Origin: Clostridia bacterium
GTDB taxonomy: Bacteria; Bacillota_A; Clostridia; Oscillospirales; Acutalibacteraceae
Length of the DNA stretch: 64,000 nt
Reading direction: 5' to 3'
Assembly (NCBI GenBank): GCA_017397065.1
Contig: JAFQKE010000003.1
Location: forward strand, 1 to 64,000
Shown: positions 1-7,946 of the stretch, one piece after another
Position numbering within the stretch: position 1 is the stretch's first letter
How the letters are laid out: every line of letters begins with the position of its first letter
Made by a program: the position numbers and the translations under genes
The notes under the pieces: model-generated
What the model was told of the DNA's origin: nothing
What the model saw: the letters and a program-made list of their open reading frames with translations, nothing else
Databases searched by the model: none

Positions 1-3000
1 GTTACCAATGCAGATACCGCATTTACCGATTTTGCAGTAAATGAAACAGCTATTTTCTCCGCAACACCCGCAAACGGCAGTTACTTTGTTGGTTGGTATG
101 ATGAAGAGGGCGCTTTGGTATCCCTTAACGAAACCTACAAAACAGTAGTTACCACCGATACCAAGCTTACCGCCAAATTTGAAAGCGTTGAAAATCTTAT
201 ACAGGTAAGCTTTAATTCTAACGGCGGTACCGATGTGGAAACCATAAGCGGCGGCGCAGATGCTAAAATGAATATGCCTGCTACCCCCACAAAGGACGGA
301 TTCACCTTTGCAGGCTGGTATTTAGATAAGGACTGTACCGTTAAATATCCCTGCAAGGTGTTTCCAAAAGAGGATACCACCCTTTACGCTAAATGGATAA
401 ACGGTGTTTATCAGGATTTTGAAAGCTTTACAGTAAGCACAAATAATCCTACAAAATCAGAAGTAGCAGAAGATTTTGCTAATTCTTATTCAGGTACATA
501 CGCTTACAAGGCAACAGGTGACGCTAAAACAGTTTGCCGTGTGGTTGTTCCTCAAACTGCAAGCGGAAAGCTCTCTGCCTTTGCAAATCCCGGAGATAAA
601 ATAACAATCAGCTTTAAATATAAGCTAGTTTCAGGTAGTATGGCTTTCTACCCACATACAGCAACCACAATGAGTAATGCAAGTGCATTGGCAAGCTATA
701 CTACCGCTTCGGGTAGTACAGGTTATGCTAACGGATATGATTATTATAGCACCAAATTTACCACAGTTTCTGATGAATGGCAAACCTTTACCCATACCTA
801 CACATTAAGAAGTCAAAGCTATTTTGACAGTATAGGTGTTGATGCTGAAAAGGCGTTGGGATATACCTTGCTTTACCTTACTGCACAAAGCACAGGAACC
901 GAATTTTATGTAGATGATGTTATGATTTACAAAACAATAGATATTCCCATTAATTATTCTAATGAGGCTGTTCGCTTAGAACCCGTTAATGCGGCTAAGC
1001 CTTTAACTGCCGCTATTCAGGGCGATACAGTTGAATTTAAAGCCCTTTGTGATGCTTCTGTTACACCCACAATAAAATACGGTGAAAATGTGCTTAACTC
1101 TGTGGACGGCGTATATTCCATAACCGTTACAGCTGATGATGCACTTACCGTTACTACCGAAGGTGTAACCGCCGCTCAAAATCATGCTCCCGGTGTGGGC
1201 CTTAATGGTGAAAATCTTACCAAGTATGATGCAGATGTATTTATGAATAAAATCTGGGAGGGCGATACCGTTTACCACGAGGCTGTAATGTTTGTAAACT
1301 CTGTAGACGGTACCGTTCAAACAACAAAACAACTTCTTTATCCTATTGATGATATTATTTCTATCCGTAACCAAAATCTTAACAAGTGGTATGTAAAGGG
1401 TGTTGACTTTAAGGTTGAAGATGGCAAGCTTGTATGGATTGATGGCGGTAAATGCCCCATTTATACACTTCCGCTTGTTGTACCTACCGATGAAAATGAC
1501 CCCTTCTATGACCCTGCTTTAAACTACGGTGGATTTAATTCGGCTTCCGCCTATTACACCCTTGAAGAGGGCGGTGATTTAGGTCTTAAACTTATGGGTG
1601 ACGCCCACCATGAGGACTATACAGTTTATGTTACCTACAAGCATTCCAAAACATGGGACGACTTGGGTGAAGAGGGTTACACCCCCAAAGCACCCGATAA
1701 TCAGTCCTACGATATGCAAAAATTCTATAATAAGCTTGCAACTAATGAGGATGTTAATGTACTTGTTTACGGTGCATCTACTGCAACAGGTTGCGGCGCT
1801 ACAGGTCGTAATTTAAATTATGAGCTTTTCGGCAAAACTCCTGATGAAAACGGTGATTATGAGGTTACTCTAAGAAACGAAAAGGGAACCGGTATTTCTG
1901 CTCCCACCTTTTTTGAACAGGCAACGGCTGAACTGGTTAAGCAATATGGAAATGGCAATAATATAAATTATTATAATATATCTTGCGGTGGTACGGGCGC
2001 TAAATGGGGTGCAGAAAACCTTCAAAGCCGAGTTGCTTTTATGAATAAGTATTATGGTGAAACTATAGTACCCGATATTATTTATATTAAGTTTGCAGGT
2101 AATGATGTAAGAACTACACCCGAAAGCCTTGTAAGTAGCTACACTAGTATGATAAGCCAGTTTAGAGAGCTTTATCCCGATGCTACCATAGTTATGATAT
2201 CAGGTAAAATCAATAACGAAAGATGCTATATTTTCGGCGATAATCGTCAAAATGTTTTGAATCAGGAAAAGGCTCTTACCGAGCTTGCAGATGCTACACC
2301 TAACTGCATTATTGCAAAAACCACATCTGTATGGGCAGAGATAGTAGAATCTAAGGATTGTGAAGACTATCTATCTAACAACATTAACCACGCAAACGAT
2401 TTCTGGGCAAAGACCACCGCAAGCATAATTGTTGCTTCTGCCGAGAAAAAGGAAAATGTAAGTGCAGTTAAGACTGCATATAATAATTCTGCTGCTCTCC
2501 GCTCAGGCGAGGCGAGCACAACCGGCAAAAACGGTCTTAGAATTTACAACGAAATCAAGAATGAATGGATAACCGCTGCAAATATCGTTGAATATGGCTC
2601 TATAGCCGCCTTTGCCTTAAATGCTGAGGGCGAAATCACCCTCCAAAACGGCAAAAAGGGTATTGCCTTTAGCGATGGCACATTTTCTGCTGAAAAATAT
2701 CTGCCTTGGGAGACTAAGGATGGTAGCGTGGTATTCACTTCCTACCTTACCAATATTTCTGATGCCCGTTACGATGATGATATTTTAGTACGTAGCTATG
2801 CAATAGCCGCAGATGGCACAGTTTATTATGGCGAAACGGTGACAATTAGCGTATTTGCTGTTGCTAATGCTGTGGATAATGGTAATACCGCCGATGGTAG
2901 TGAGTCATCAGAAGCGGATAAAAATGCTTTTTATTGCTTTGTGACAGATACAAATGCGGCCGAGTATAAGAGTTGGTGCACCGAAAAAGCTAAGACAATC

Positions 3001-3033
3001 GGCAGCCTATTTACCACAAAATATGGCGTATAA
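1..3033 (+). CDS. Large surface protein with InlB-type repeat and SGNH hydrolase domain (5' partial)
   Basis: The reading frame is open from base 1, so the gene begins before the window; the first start-like codon inside it (TTG at 115) is not the real start. The visible part has about 1010 residues. It holds an InlB B-repeat / Flg_new module (about bases 205-405, ending TTLYAKW). A long beta-rich middle section follows, and then an SGNH/GDSL-type esterase domain. Block I reads YGAST (Ser replaces the GDS context), followed by a Gly block SCGGTG, the block III FAGND, and a His in NNINH near the end. InlB repeats mark surface proteins of Firmicutes, and SGNH domains usually remove acyl groups from carbohydrates. 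The likely role is a cell-surface carbohydrate esterase, but the substrate is unknown. I see no C-terminal sorting signal. Confidence 0.85.
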   Translation, partial: VTNADTAFTDFAVNETAIFSATPANGSYFVGWYDEEGALVSLNETYKTVVTTDTKLTAKFESVENLIQVSFNSNGGTDVETISGGADAKMNMPATPTKDGFTFAGWYLDKDCTVKYPCKVFPKEDTTLYAKWINGVYQDFESFTVSTNNPTKSEVAEDFANSYSGTYAYKATGDAKTVCRVVVPQTASGKLSAFANPGDKITISFKYKLVSGSMAFYPHTATTMSNASALASYTTASGSTGYANGYDYYSTKFTTVSDEWQTFTHTYTLRSQSYFDSIGVDAEKALGYTLLYLTAQSTGTEFYVDDVMIYKTIDIPINYSNEAVRLEPVNAAKPLTAAIQGDTVEFKALCDASVTPTIKYGENVLNSVDGVYSITVTADDALTVTTEGVTAAQNHAPGVGLNGENLTKYDADVFMNKIWEGDTVYHEAVMFVNSVDGTVQTTKQLLYPIDDIISIRNQNLNKWYVKGVDFKVEDGKLVWIDGGKCPIYTLPLVVPTDENDPFYDPALNYGGFNSASAYYTLEEGGDLGLKLMGDAHHEDYTVYVTYKHSKTWDDLGEEGYTPKAPDNQSYDMQKFYNKLATNEDVNVLVYGASTATGCGATGRNLNYELFGKTPDENGDYEVTLRNEKGTGISAPTFFEQATAELVKQYGNGNNINYYNISCGGTGAKWGAENLQSRVAFMNKYYGETIVPDIIYIKFAGNDVRTTPESLVSSYTSMISQFRELYPDATIVMISGKINNERCYIFGDNRQNVLNQEKALTELADATPNCIIAKTTSVWAEIVESKDCEDYLSNNINHANDFWAKTTASIIVASAEKKENVSAVKTAYNNSAALRSGEASTTGKNGLRIYNEIKNEWITAANIVEYGSIAAFALNAEGEITLQNGKKGIAFSDGTFSAEKYLPWETKDGSVVFTSYLTNISDARYDDDILVRSYAIAADGTVYYGETVTISVFAVANAVDNGNTADGSESSEADKNAFYCFVTDTNAAEYKSWCTEKAKTIGSLFTTKYGV

Positions 3034-3061
3034 GATGATTTTTCATTTGTAATTTCTCCCC

Positions 3062-3106
3062 AAAAACAAGAAACGACTACTCAAAAAGTAGTCGTTTCTT
3101 GTTTTT
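3062..3106. terminator. Bidirectional rho-independent terminator
   Basis: A perfect stem of about 19 bp, whose core AAACGACTAC pairs with GTAGTCGTTT around a TCAAAAA loop, is flanked by A and T runs. It sits between the convergent surface-protein gene and the SDR gene and can serve both; its right edge touches the SDR stop codon. Confidence 0.9.
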
Positions 3107-3990
3107 TAAAGGTCTTTTATTTTTTTGTAAATTTCTTCTGCTCTTTTTGCTATTTCCAAGCTTTCTTTTTCACTACAGGTTTTAAGGGGTTTGTTTTTGG
3201 GTAGCCCCCATATGTTAAAAAGCTTTGGCCCAATCCAGCGGTGGTAATCTGTAGGCTCAAAAACTCCTTTAAGTATACAAAGTGCCGCCTTTTTTGGTTT
3301 CATAAAAATCACCTTCATAGGGTGCTTTATAACCGCAAAAATAAGCTTTGGATAATGTGCTGTTATGCCCGTAAAGGTAATGCCGGGGTGCACCGCCGAG
3401 AGCGTTGCGGATTTTTCGTTTTTAAAAAGCTCAAAAAGTGAAAACATTAAAAATCTTTTGGCGTTACCATAAACAAGACTCGCCTTTTTCCTGGTAGAAA
3501 AATCCAAATCAAGGGGGTCGTATTTTGAATAATTATGTGCTATGCTTCCGGTTGCAACCACTCTACCGCCATTTTTTCTAAGGGTGGGCAACAGCTCTTT
3601 TACAATGTAGTAGGGAGCGACAAAATTTATCATAAAAACGTTATCAAGTCCGGTGTCACATTTATATCTCGGTATGCTATAGGCACCGGCGTTAAGAATA
3701 ATAATATCGGGCGATAGCTCTTTAAGTATTTCGGTTGCATATCTAACAACACCCATATCTGAAAGATCGAGCTTTATTTTTGAAATATTAACCCCACTAA
3801 ACTTTTGTGCTATTTCCTTTTCAAGTGCCAATACCTTACTAGCATTTCTATCCATTAAAATAAGGTCAGCTCCAAGGTAGGCGAGATAGAGGCACAGCTC
3901 CTTACCAAGCCCTCCGGTTGAGCCGCTTATAGCAACCTTTTTACCCTTTAGAGAGGCAGAGTTTTTATCTATCCAATTTAAAATATCCAT
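3106..3990 (-). CDS. Short-chain dehydrogenase/reductase (SDR)
   Basis: A 294-residue classical SDR. The nucleotide-binding motif is SGSTGGLG near residue 22, and an acidic residue at the end of strand 2 (LILMDRN) may favour NAD(H). The structural motif is NAGA near residue 100. The catalytic Ser lies in VATGSIAH, and the catalytic Tyr and Lys lie in YGNAK. The C-terminal extension resembles lipid- or retinol-dehydrogenase-like SDRs. The substrate cannot be read from the sequence. It is a single gene convergent with the upstream surface protein, and nothing nearby points to a pathway. Confidence 0.85.
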   Translation of the reverse strand: MDILNWIDKNSASLKGKKVAISGSTGGLGKELCLYLAYLGADLILMDRNASKVLALEKEIAQKFSGVNISKIKLDLSDMGVVRYATEILKELSPDIIILNAGAYSIPRYKCDTGLDNVFMINFVAPYYIVKELLPTLRKNGGRVVATGSIAHNYSKYDPLDLDFSTRKKASLVYGNAKRFLMFSLFELFKNEKSATLSAVHPGITFTGITAHYPKLIFAVIKHPMKVIFMKPKKAALCILKGVFEPTDYHRWIGPKLFNIWGLPKNKPLKTCSEKESLEIAKRAEEIYKKIKDL

Positions 3991-4051
3991 AGAATAATTT
4001 TATCACCGATTAAATAGAATGTCAATGGTAGGGGTAATTGCCTCATAGTTG

Positions 4052-4545
4052 TTAATTCGTAAAATCAATAAGCTCTGCAAGATTTATTACTTGCTTATTT
4101 TGTTTTAATGCGTATTTCATCGCTTTATAGGCACCGCCTTTATTATTTTGAACATAGCAAATAATTAAATCGGCTCTATTTACCATTTCCCTGTTGCGGA
4201 TTTCTATTGCAGATTTTGGGTGAGAATTAGAGGCTACATAGGAGATTTCTATATCGGAATAGTATTTATGATAATATTCCTTGTTATTCAGATATTCTGC
4301 TGTTAGATAGGGCAATACCAATATAAGTGAACTGTTATCATCTCTTATGGTTTTATGTATACGAACTACCGCAGAGGATACACACCCATCAAACTCACCA
4401 TTGCGACCTACTAAAAAATCGACATATTCTTTTTCACAAATAAGTTTCTTTATATGTTTTTGAAGCAGAATTTCTATAATATGGGGATTATCTATGTATC
4501 TGTGTCCAAAAAAAGCAACGGTATATGTTTAAATAAATTATTCAT
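4052..4545 (-). pseudogene. SLOG-domain hypothetical protein, frameshifted near its start
   Basis: The C-terminal 89 residues are an open frame, but coding continues upstream in the same frame to base 4527. The extra part begins TYTVAFFGHRYIDNP and includes FLVGRNGEFD, motifs I associate with a common family of SLOG-like (nucleotide-binding Rossmann) hypothetical proteins in Firmicutes. Just before it the frame hits TAA and has no start codon. A good ribosome binding site (AAGGTG) and an ATG at 4545 open a different frame that reads MNNLFK and then meets a stop. Adding one A to the short A run at 4528-4530 would join the two parts as MNNLFKTYTVAFFGHR. So this is either a real single-base deletion or an assembly error. 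The gene is divergent from the XRE regulator at 4690. Confidence 0.75.
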
Positions 4546-4591
4546 TTTAACACCTTATTACTGATTATAGTTTGAATTACAGGTTATATTA

Positions 4592-4608
4592 TACCGCTAT
4601 TAGCGGTA
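4592..4608. promoter_or_regulatory. Palindromic operator candidate (TACCGCTA-T-TAGCGGTA)
   Basis: A perfect palindrome with 8-bp arms lies between the divergent SLOG gene and the XRE regulator. Partial copies follow: ATCGGTAA near 4622, TAGCG at 4633 and TTACCGCTTA at 4644. Small XRE regulators often bind such sites in their own promoter, so autoregulation by the adjacent protein is inferred. Confidence 0.6.
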
Positions 4609-4689
4609 ACAATCAACTATAATCGGTAATTTTAGCGTGAATATTACCGCTTAAATTATTATACAATAATCAAAGCGGAGGTGTTGATA

Positions 4690-5001
4690 ATGGATTTAGA
4701 GTTCATTAGAGATAGAATTTCGGTTTTAAGAACTAAAAAGAATGTTTCTGAATATAGAATGAGTACCGATTTGGGTCATAGCAAAAGTTATATGCAAAGC
4801 ATTTCATCTGGCAGATCTATGCCGTCGCTAGGTGAGTTTCTTTATATATGTGAATATCTTGGTGTAACACCCAGAGAGTTTTTTGATGAAGATATAAAAG
4901 AGCCGGAGCTTGTTCAAAAGCTTTATGATTTAACTCGCCGAATGCCTGAAGAAGATATAGAGGTACTTATTAAAACGGCAGAGCGGCTTAATAACAGATA
5001 G
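4690..5001 (+). CDS. XRE-family transcriptional regulator
   Basis: A small protein of 103 residues whose N-terminal half is a Cro/C1-type helix-turn-helix (IRDRISVLRTKKNVSEYRMS..., with GHSKSYMQSISSGRSMPSL as the recognition part). The C-terminal tail of about 35 residues is rich in acidic and leucine residues and probably forms a dimerisation helix. I chose ATG 4690 because GGAGG at 4677-4681 stands at proper spacing; a GTG at 4681 overlaps that site. It is divergent from the broken SLOG gene, with a palindromic operator between them. Confidence 0.85.
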   Translation: MDLEFIRDRISVLRTKKNVSEYRMSTDLGHSKSYMQSISSGRSMPSLGEFLYICEYLGVTPREFFDEDIKEPELVQKLYDLTRRMPEEDIEVLIKTAERLNNR

Positions 5002-5047
5002 TTTTTATACTACAACCCCTGTTTTGTATATTTTGACAATAGCTCAG

Positions 5048-5063
5048 GTTAGCAAAGGCTAAC
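5048..5063. promoter_or_regulatory. feo operator, copy 1 (GTTAGC-AAAG-GCTAAC)
   Basis: Perfect 6-bp inverted repeat with a 4-nt spacer, located about 70 bp upstream of the feoA promoter. The same half-sites recur at 5159 and 5458, so this is a specific operator, probably for an iron-responsive regulator. Confidence 0.7.
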
Positions 5064-5119
5064 TGTTTTGTAAAATCTGCCAAAGATAAATTTTTTGCAA
5101 AAAAATTGCCGAAATTTTC

Positions 5120-5148
5120 TTGACATATTATCGGCATAGTGCTATATT
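5120..5148 (+). promoter_or_regulatory. Sigma-A promoter of feoA
   Basis: TTGACA (5120-5125), a 17-nt spacer and TATATT (5143-5148). The predicted transcription start is near 5155, just before operator copy 2, which is ideal for repression. Confidence 0.8.
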
Positions 5149-5158
5149 ATTTATAGCA

Positions 5159-5174
5159 GTTAGCATATGCTAAT
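5159..5174. promoter_or_regulatory. feo operator, copy 2 (GTTAGC-ATAT-GCTAAT)
   Basis: Second copy of the repeat with one mismatch in the last base. It covers about +5 to +20 of the predicted feoA transcript, so a bound repressor would block initiation. DtxR-family or Fur-type metalloregulators are the usual candidates for feo genes; which one is not visible here. Confidence 0.75.
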
Positions 5175-5200
5175 TGATAGCTTCAAGGAGATGGGTGAAA

Positions 5201-5416
5201 ATGAACTTAACGGCTGCAGAAGAGGGCAAGGAATACACAATTCAGCGCATCGAAACCGATGATGAAGAGCTCAATGCATTTCTTTTTTCTCTAGGTTGTT
5301 ACAGTGGTGAGCCTATAACGGTTGTTACCCGTCGCAAAAAAAGTTGCGTGGTTTCTATTAAAGATAGCCGCTATAATATTGACAGTCAGCTTGCAGAGGC
5401 TATTATTGTTTACTAA
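5201..5416 (+). CDS. feoA: Ferrous iron transport protein A
   Basis: A protein of 71 residues with the SH3-like FeoA fold: NLTAAEEGKEYTIQRIETDD, then a central FSLGCYSGEPITVVTRRK block and an ending that places Ile/Val residues at the last strand. FeoA is a small cytoplasmic partner of the FeoB iron transporter. I prefer ATG 5201; GTG 5195 is also possible after AAGGAG at 5185-5190. It is the first gene of an iron uptake operon with feoB 89 bp downstream, and an operator lies on each side. A short A/T-flanked inverted repeat after the stop (5415-5448) is too weak to call as a terminator. Confidence 0.92.
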   Translation: MNLTAAEEGKEYTIQRIETDDEELNAFLFSLGCYSGEPITVVTRRKKSCVVSIKDSRYNIDSQLAEAIIVY

Positions 5417-5457
5417 AAAAGCTCAGTCTATAACGGCTGCTTTTTTTGAAAGGGTTA

Positions 5458-5473
5458 GTTAGCAACCGCTAAC
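5458..5473. promoter_or_regulatory. feo operator, copy 3 (GTTAGC-AACC-GCTAAC)
   Basis: A third, perfect copy inside the feoA-feoB gap, 32 bp before the feoB start codon. It could give feoB its own control or act as a roadblock to transcription coming from feoA. Confidence 0.7.
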
Positions 5474-5505
5474 CGGCAACATATCCAATATTAGGAGGAA
5501 AACCA

Positions 5506-7503
5506 ATGAGAATTGCTTTAACAGGCAACCCGAATTCCGGTAAAACCACTATGTACAATGCCCTCACCGGAAGTAATGAGAAGGTAGGCAACTGGGCAGG
5601 CGTTACCGTAGACAAAAAAGAACATTCAATTAAAAAGGCATACTGTGATGGTGCAGAGCTTATTGCAGTTGACCTTCCAGGTGCTTATTCAATGTCACCA
5701 TTCACTAGTGAAGAGAGCATTACAAGCGCCTATGTTAAAAAGGAAAATCCCGATGTTATTATAAACATTGTGGATGCTACCAACCTTAGCCGTAGCCTTT
5801 TCTTTACAACTCAGCTTTTAGAGCTTGGAATCCCAATGGTTGTTGCTCTTAATAAGAGTGATATAAATGAGAAAAAGCAAACCGTTATCAATTTAGAGGC
5901 TTTAAGCAAAAAGCTCGGATGCCCCGTAGTTGAAACGATTTCTACTTCGGCTGACGGACTTAAAGAGGTTATAAAAACTGCTGTTTCGGTAGTGGGTAAA
6001 CCCCAGTCAGCACCTTATGTTCAGGGTGACATTGACCTTACCGATAAAAAGGTTGTAGAAGCTGCCGACCGCAAACGCTTTGATTTTGTAAACAAAATCG
6101 TTAAAGAGGTTGAAACCCGCAAGGTTTTAACCAAGGATAAGAACTTTGGCGATAAAATCGATGCCATACTTACAAATAAATGGCTTGGTATTCCGATTTT
6201 TGCCGCCGTAATGTTCCTTGTGTTCCAGATTTCACAGGTGTGGGTTGGTACTCCCTTAGCCGACTTGTTGGTTGGATGGCTTGAAACCTTCCAGGAATGG
6301 GTTAGAGGTCTGCTTGCAGAAGCAAGTCCTATTTTAACCTCAATTCTTGTAGATGGTGTTATCGGTGGCGTTGTAGCCGTTGTTGGTTTTTTACCACTTG
6401 TTATGGTAATGTACTTCCTCATAGCACTTTTAGAGGACTGCGGATATATGTCACGAGCCGCCGCTATACTCGACCCAATCTTTAAAAAGGTTGGTCTTTC
6501 GGGTAAATCGGTAATTCCTTTTGTTATAACCATCGGTTGTGCAGTTCCCGGTATTATGGCTAGCCGTACCATCCGTAATGAGCGTGAGCGCAGAGCCACC
6601 GCAATGCTTGCTCCATTTATGCCATGCGGTGCAAAGATTCCCGTTATCGCCCTTTTTGCCGGTGCCTTTTTTGACGGTGCAGGCTGGGTAAGTGCTACAA
6701 TGTACCTTTCGGGTATTGTGATTATTTTCCTCGGTGCACTTATTATAAATGGTGTTACCGGTCACAGAGCAAAAAAATCTTACTTTATTATCGAGCTTCC
6801 TGAATATAAATTCCCCTCCCTTTGGGGTGCATTCAAATCAATGTGCAGTCGTGGTTGGGCATACATAGTTAAAGCAGCTACCATTATTCTCCTTTGCAAT
6901 ATGGCAGTTCAGATTATGCAGGAATACACATGGAGCTTTACTCCCGCTAACGAAATCGCCAGTGATTCAATTCTGGCATCAATCGCAAGCCCCTTTGCGT
7001 ACATTATTTTCCCCATTGTTGGTGTGCTTTCATGGCAGCTCGCTGCAGCGGCTGTTACAGGCTTTATAGCAAAAGAAAATGTTGTTGGTACCTTGGCGGT
7101 TTGCTTTGCAATAACAAACTTTATTGATGCTGAAGAGTTAGCCCTTACCGGCGGAGCTGCGGAGGTTGCCTCAATTATGCATCTTACCAAGGTTGCCGCA
7201 CTTGCATACCTTATGTTCAATCTCTTCACTCCTCCTTGCTTTGCCGCAATCGGTGCAATGAATGCCGAGATGAAGAGCAAAAAATGGCTCTGGGGCGGTA
7301 TTGGACTTCAGCTTGCAGTAGGTTACACCATTGCATATTTTGTTTACACCATCGGCACGCTGATCATTGAACCCTCTAAGCTTGCAGTAGGCCCTGCTAT
7401 AGCAGGTCTTGCAGCGGTGGTTGTTATGGCCGCATTTATTGGCTATCTTATTGTAAGGGCCAATAAAAAAATCAAGGCTGAATATGCGTTAAAAACTAAA
7501 TAA
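5506..7503 (+). CDS. feoB: Ferrous iron transporter FeoB
   Basis: A 665-residue membrane GTPase importing Fe2+. The N-terminal G domain shows G1 GNPNSGKT (residues 7-14), G3 DLPGAYS and G4 NKSD. A linker leads to the permease with two Gate-type repeats (around GCAVPGIMASRTIRNERERRATA and the matching segment near FIAKENVVGTLAV) and about nine to ten hydrophobic helices. Length is typical for the family. The ribosome binding site is AGGAGG, six bases before the start. It follows feoA and an operator and is followed 13 bp later by the Cys-rich partner, so the three form one iron-controlled operon. Confidence 0.96.
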   Translation: MRIALTGNPNSGKTTMYNALTGSNEKVGNWAGVTVDKKEHSIKKAYCDGAELIAVDLPGAYSMSPFTSEESITSAYVKKENPDVIINIVDATNLSRSLFFTTQLLELGIPMVVALNKSDINEKKQTVINLEALSKKLGCPVVETISTSADGLKEVIKTAVSVVGKPQSAPYVQGDIDLTDKKVVEAADRKRFDFVNKIVKEVETRKVLTKDKNFGDKIDAILTNKWLGIPIFAAVMFLVFQISQVWVGTPLADLLVGWLETFQEWVRGLLAEASPILTSILVDGVIGGVVAVVGFLPLVMVMYFLIALLEDCGYMSRAAAILDPIFKKVGLSGKSVIPFVITIGCAVPGIMASRTIRNERERRATAMLAPFMPCGAKIPVIALFAGAFFDGAGWVSATMYLSGIVIIFLGALIINGVTGHRAKKSYFIIELPEYKFPSLWGAFKSMCSRGWAYIVKAATIILLCNMAVQIMQEYTWSFTPANEIASDSILASIASPFAYIIFPIVGVLSWQLAAAAVTGFIAKENVVGTLAVCFAITNFIDAEELALTGGAAEVASIMHLTKVAALAYLMFNLFTPPCFAAIGAMNAEMKSKKWLWGGIGLQLAVGYTIAYFVYTIGTLIIEPSKLAVGPAIAGLAAVVVMAAFIGYLIVRANKKIKAEYALKTK

Positions 7504-7516
7504 GGAAAGATTTTTT

Positions 7517-7696
7517 ATGGATGATTTTATAATCATTGCGGTTTTGGCGGTTATAGTATCGCTTGCCGCCATATATATAATCCGTGCTAAAAAAAGCGGT
7601 AAAAAATGTATCGGTTGTCCTTCGGGAGGCTGTTCCTCCAAGGAGGGCGGATGTAGCGGAAACTGCTCCGGCTGCTTAGGCAACTGCAGTAAATAA
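7517..7696 (+). CDS. FeoB-associated Cys-rich membrane protein
   Basis: A 59-residue protein directly after feoB. It has one N-terminal membrane helix (residues 2-22, DDFIIIAVLAVIVSLAAIYI), a basic RAKKSGKK stretch and a Cys-rich tail with CIGC, GGCSS, GGCSGNCSGC and GNC. This matches the FeoB_associated family (Virus attachment p12-like) found next to feoB in Firmicutes. Its biochemical role is unknown; the Cys residues may bind iron. Start ATG 7517 has a GGAAAG site upstream. Confidence 0.9.
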   Translation: MDDFIIIAVLAVIVSLAAIYIIRAKKSGKKCIGCPSGGCSSKEGGCSGNCSGCLGNCSK

Positions 7697-7743
7697 TAAA
7701 CTATTACGGAAATTATCCTCCAATGATTTCGTAGTATAATAAA

Positions 7744-7797
7744 AAAGCCTGATACCCTCGTGCAAGGTTGTACGAGCGGTATCGGGCTTTGTTTTTT
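7744..7797 (+). terminator. Terminator of the feo operon
   Basis: Long hairpin: AGCCTGATACC pairs with GGTATCGGGCT (one G-U pair), with an inner CTCGTGCA/TGTACGAG extension, followed by TTTGTTTTTT. Confidence 0.9.
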
Positions 7798-7860
7798 ATT
7801 TAAAAAAATTATCTTTTTTATGATATTTTTTATCTTATATTAAAAACTTTGTTTCATTGC

Positions 7861-7889
7861 TTGACAATAAAATATGCAGGTGTTATTAT
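7861..7889 (+). promoter_or_regulatory. Promoter of the ABC transporter operon
   Basis: TTGACA (7861-7866), 17-nt spacer, TATTAT (7884-7889), 57 bp before the first gene. A second TATAAT at 7894 has no good -35. Confidence 0.6.
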
Positions 7890-7946
7890 AAGATATAATG
7901 TGTAAAAATGTGACAAATATTTACATAAAGAACGGTGGTGAAAACA

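Noticed and set aside
6021..6765. Two overlapping minus-strand frames within feoB
   Set aside because: They lie fully inside feoB in antisense and show low-complexity composition expected of shadows.
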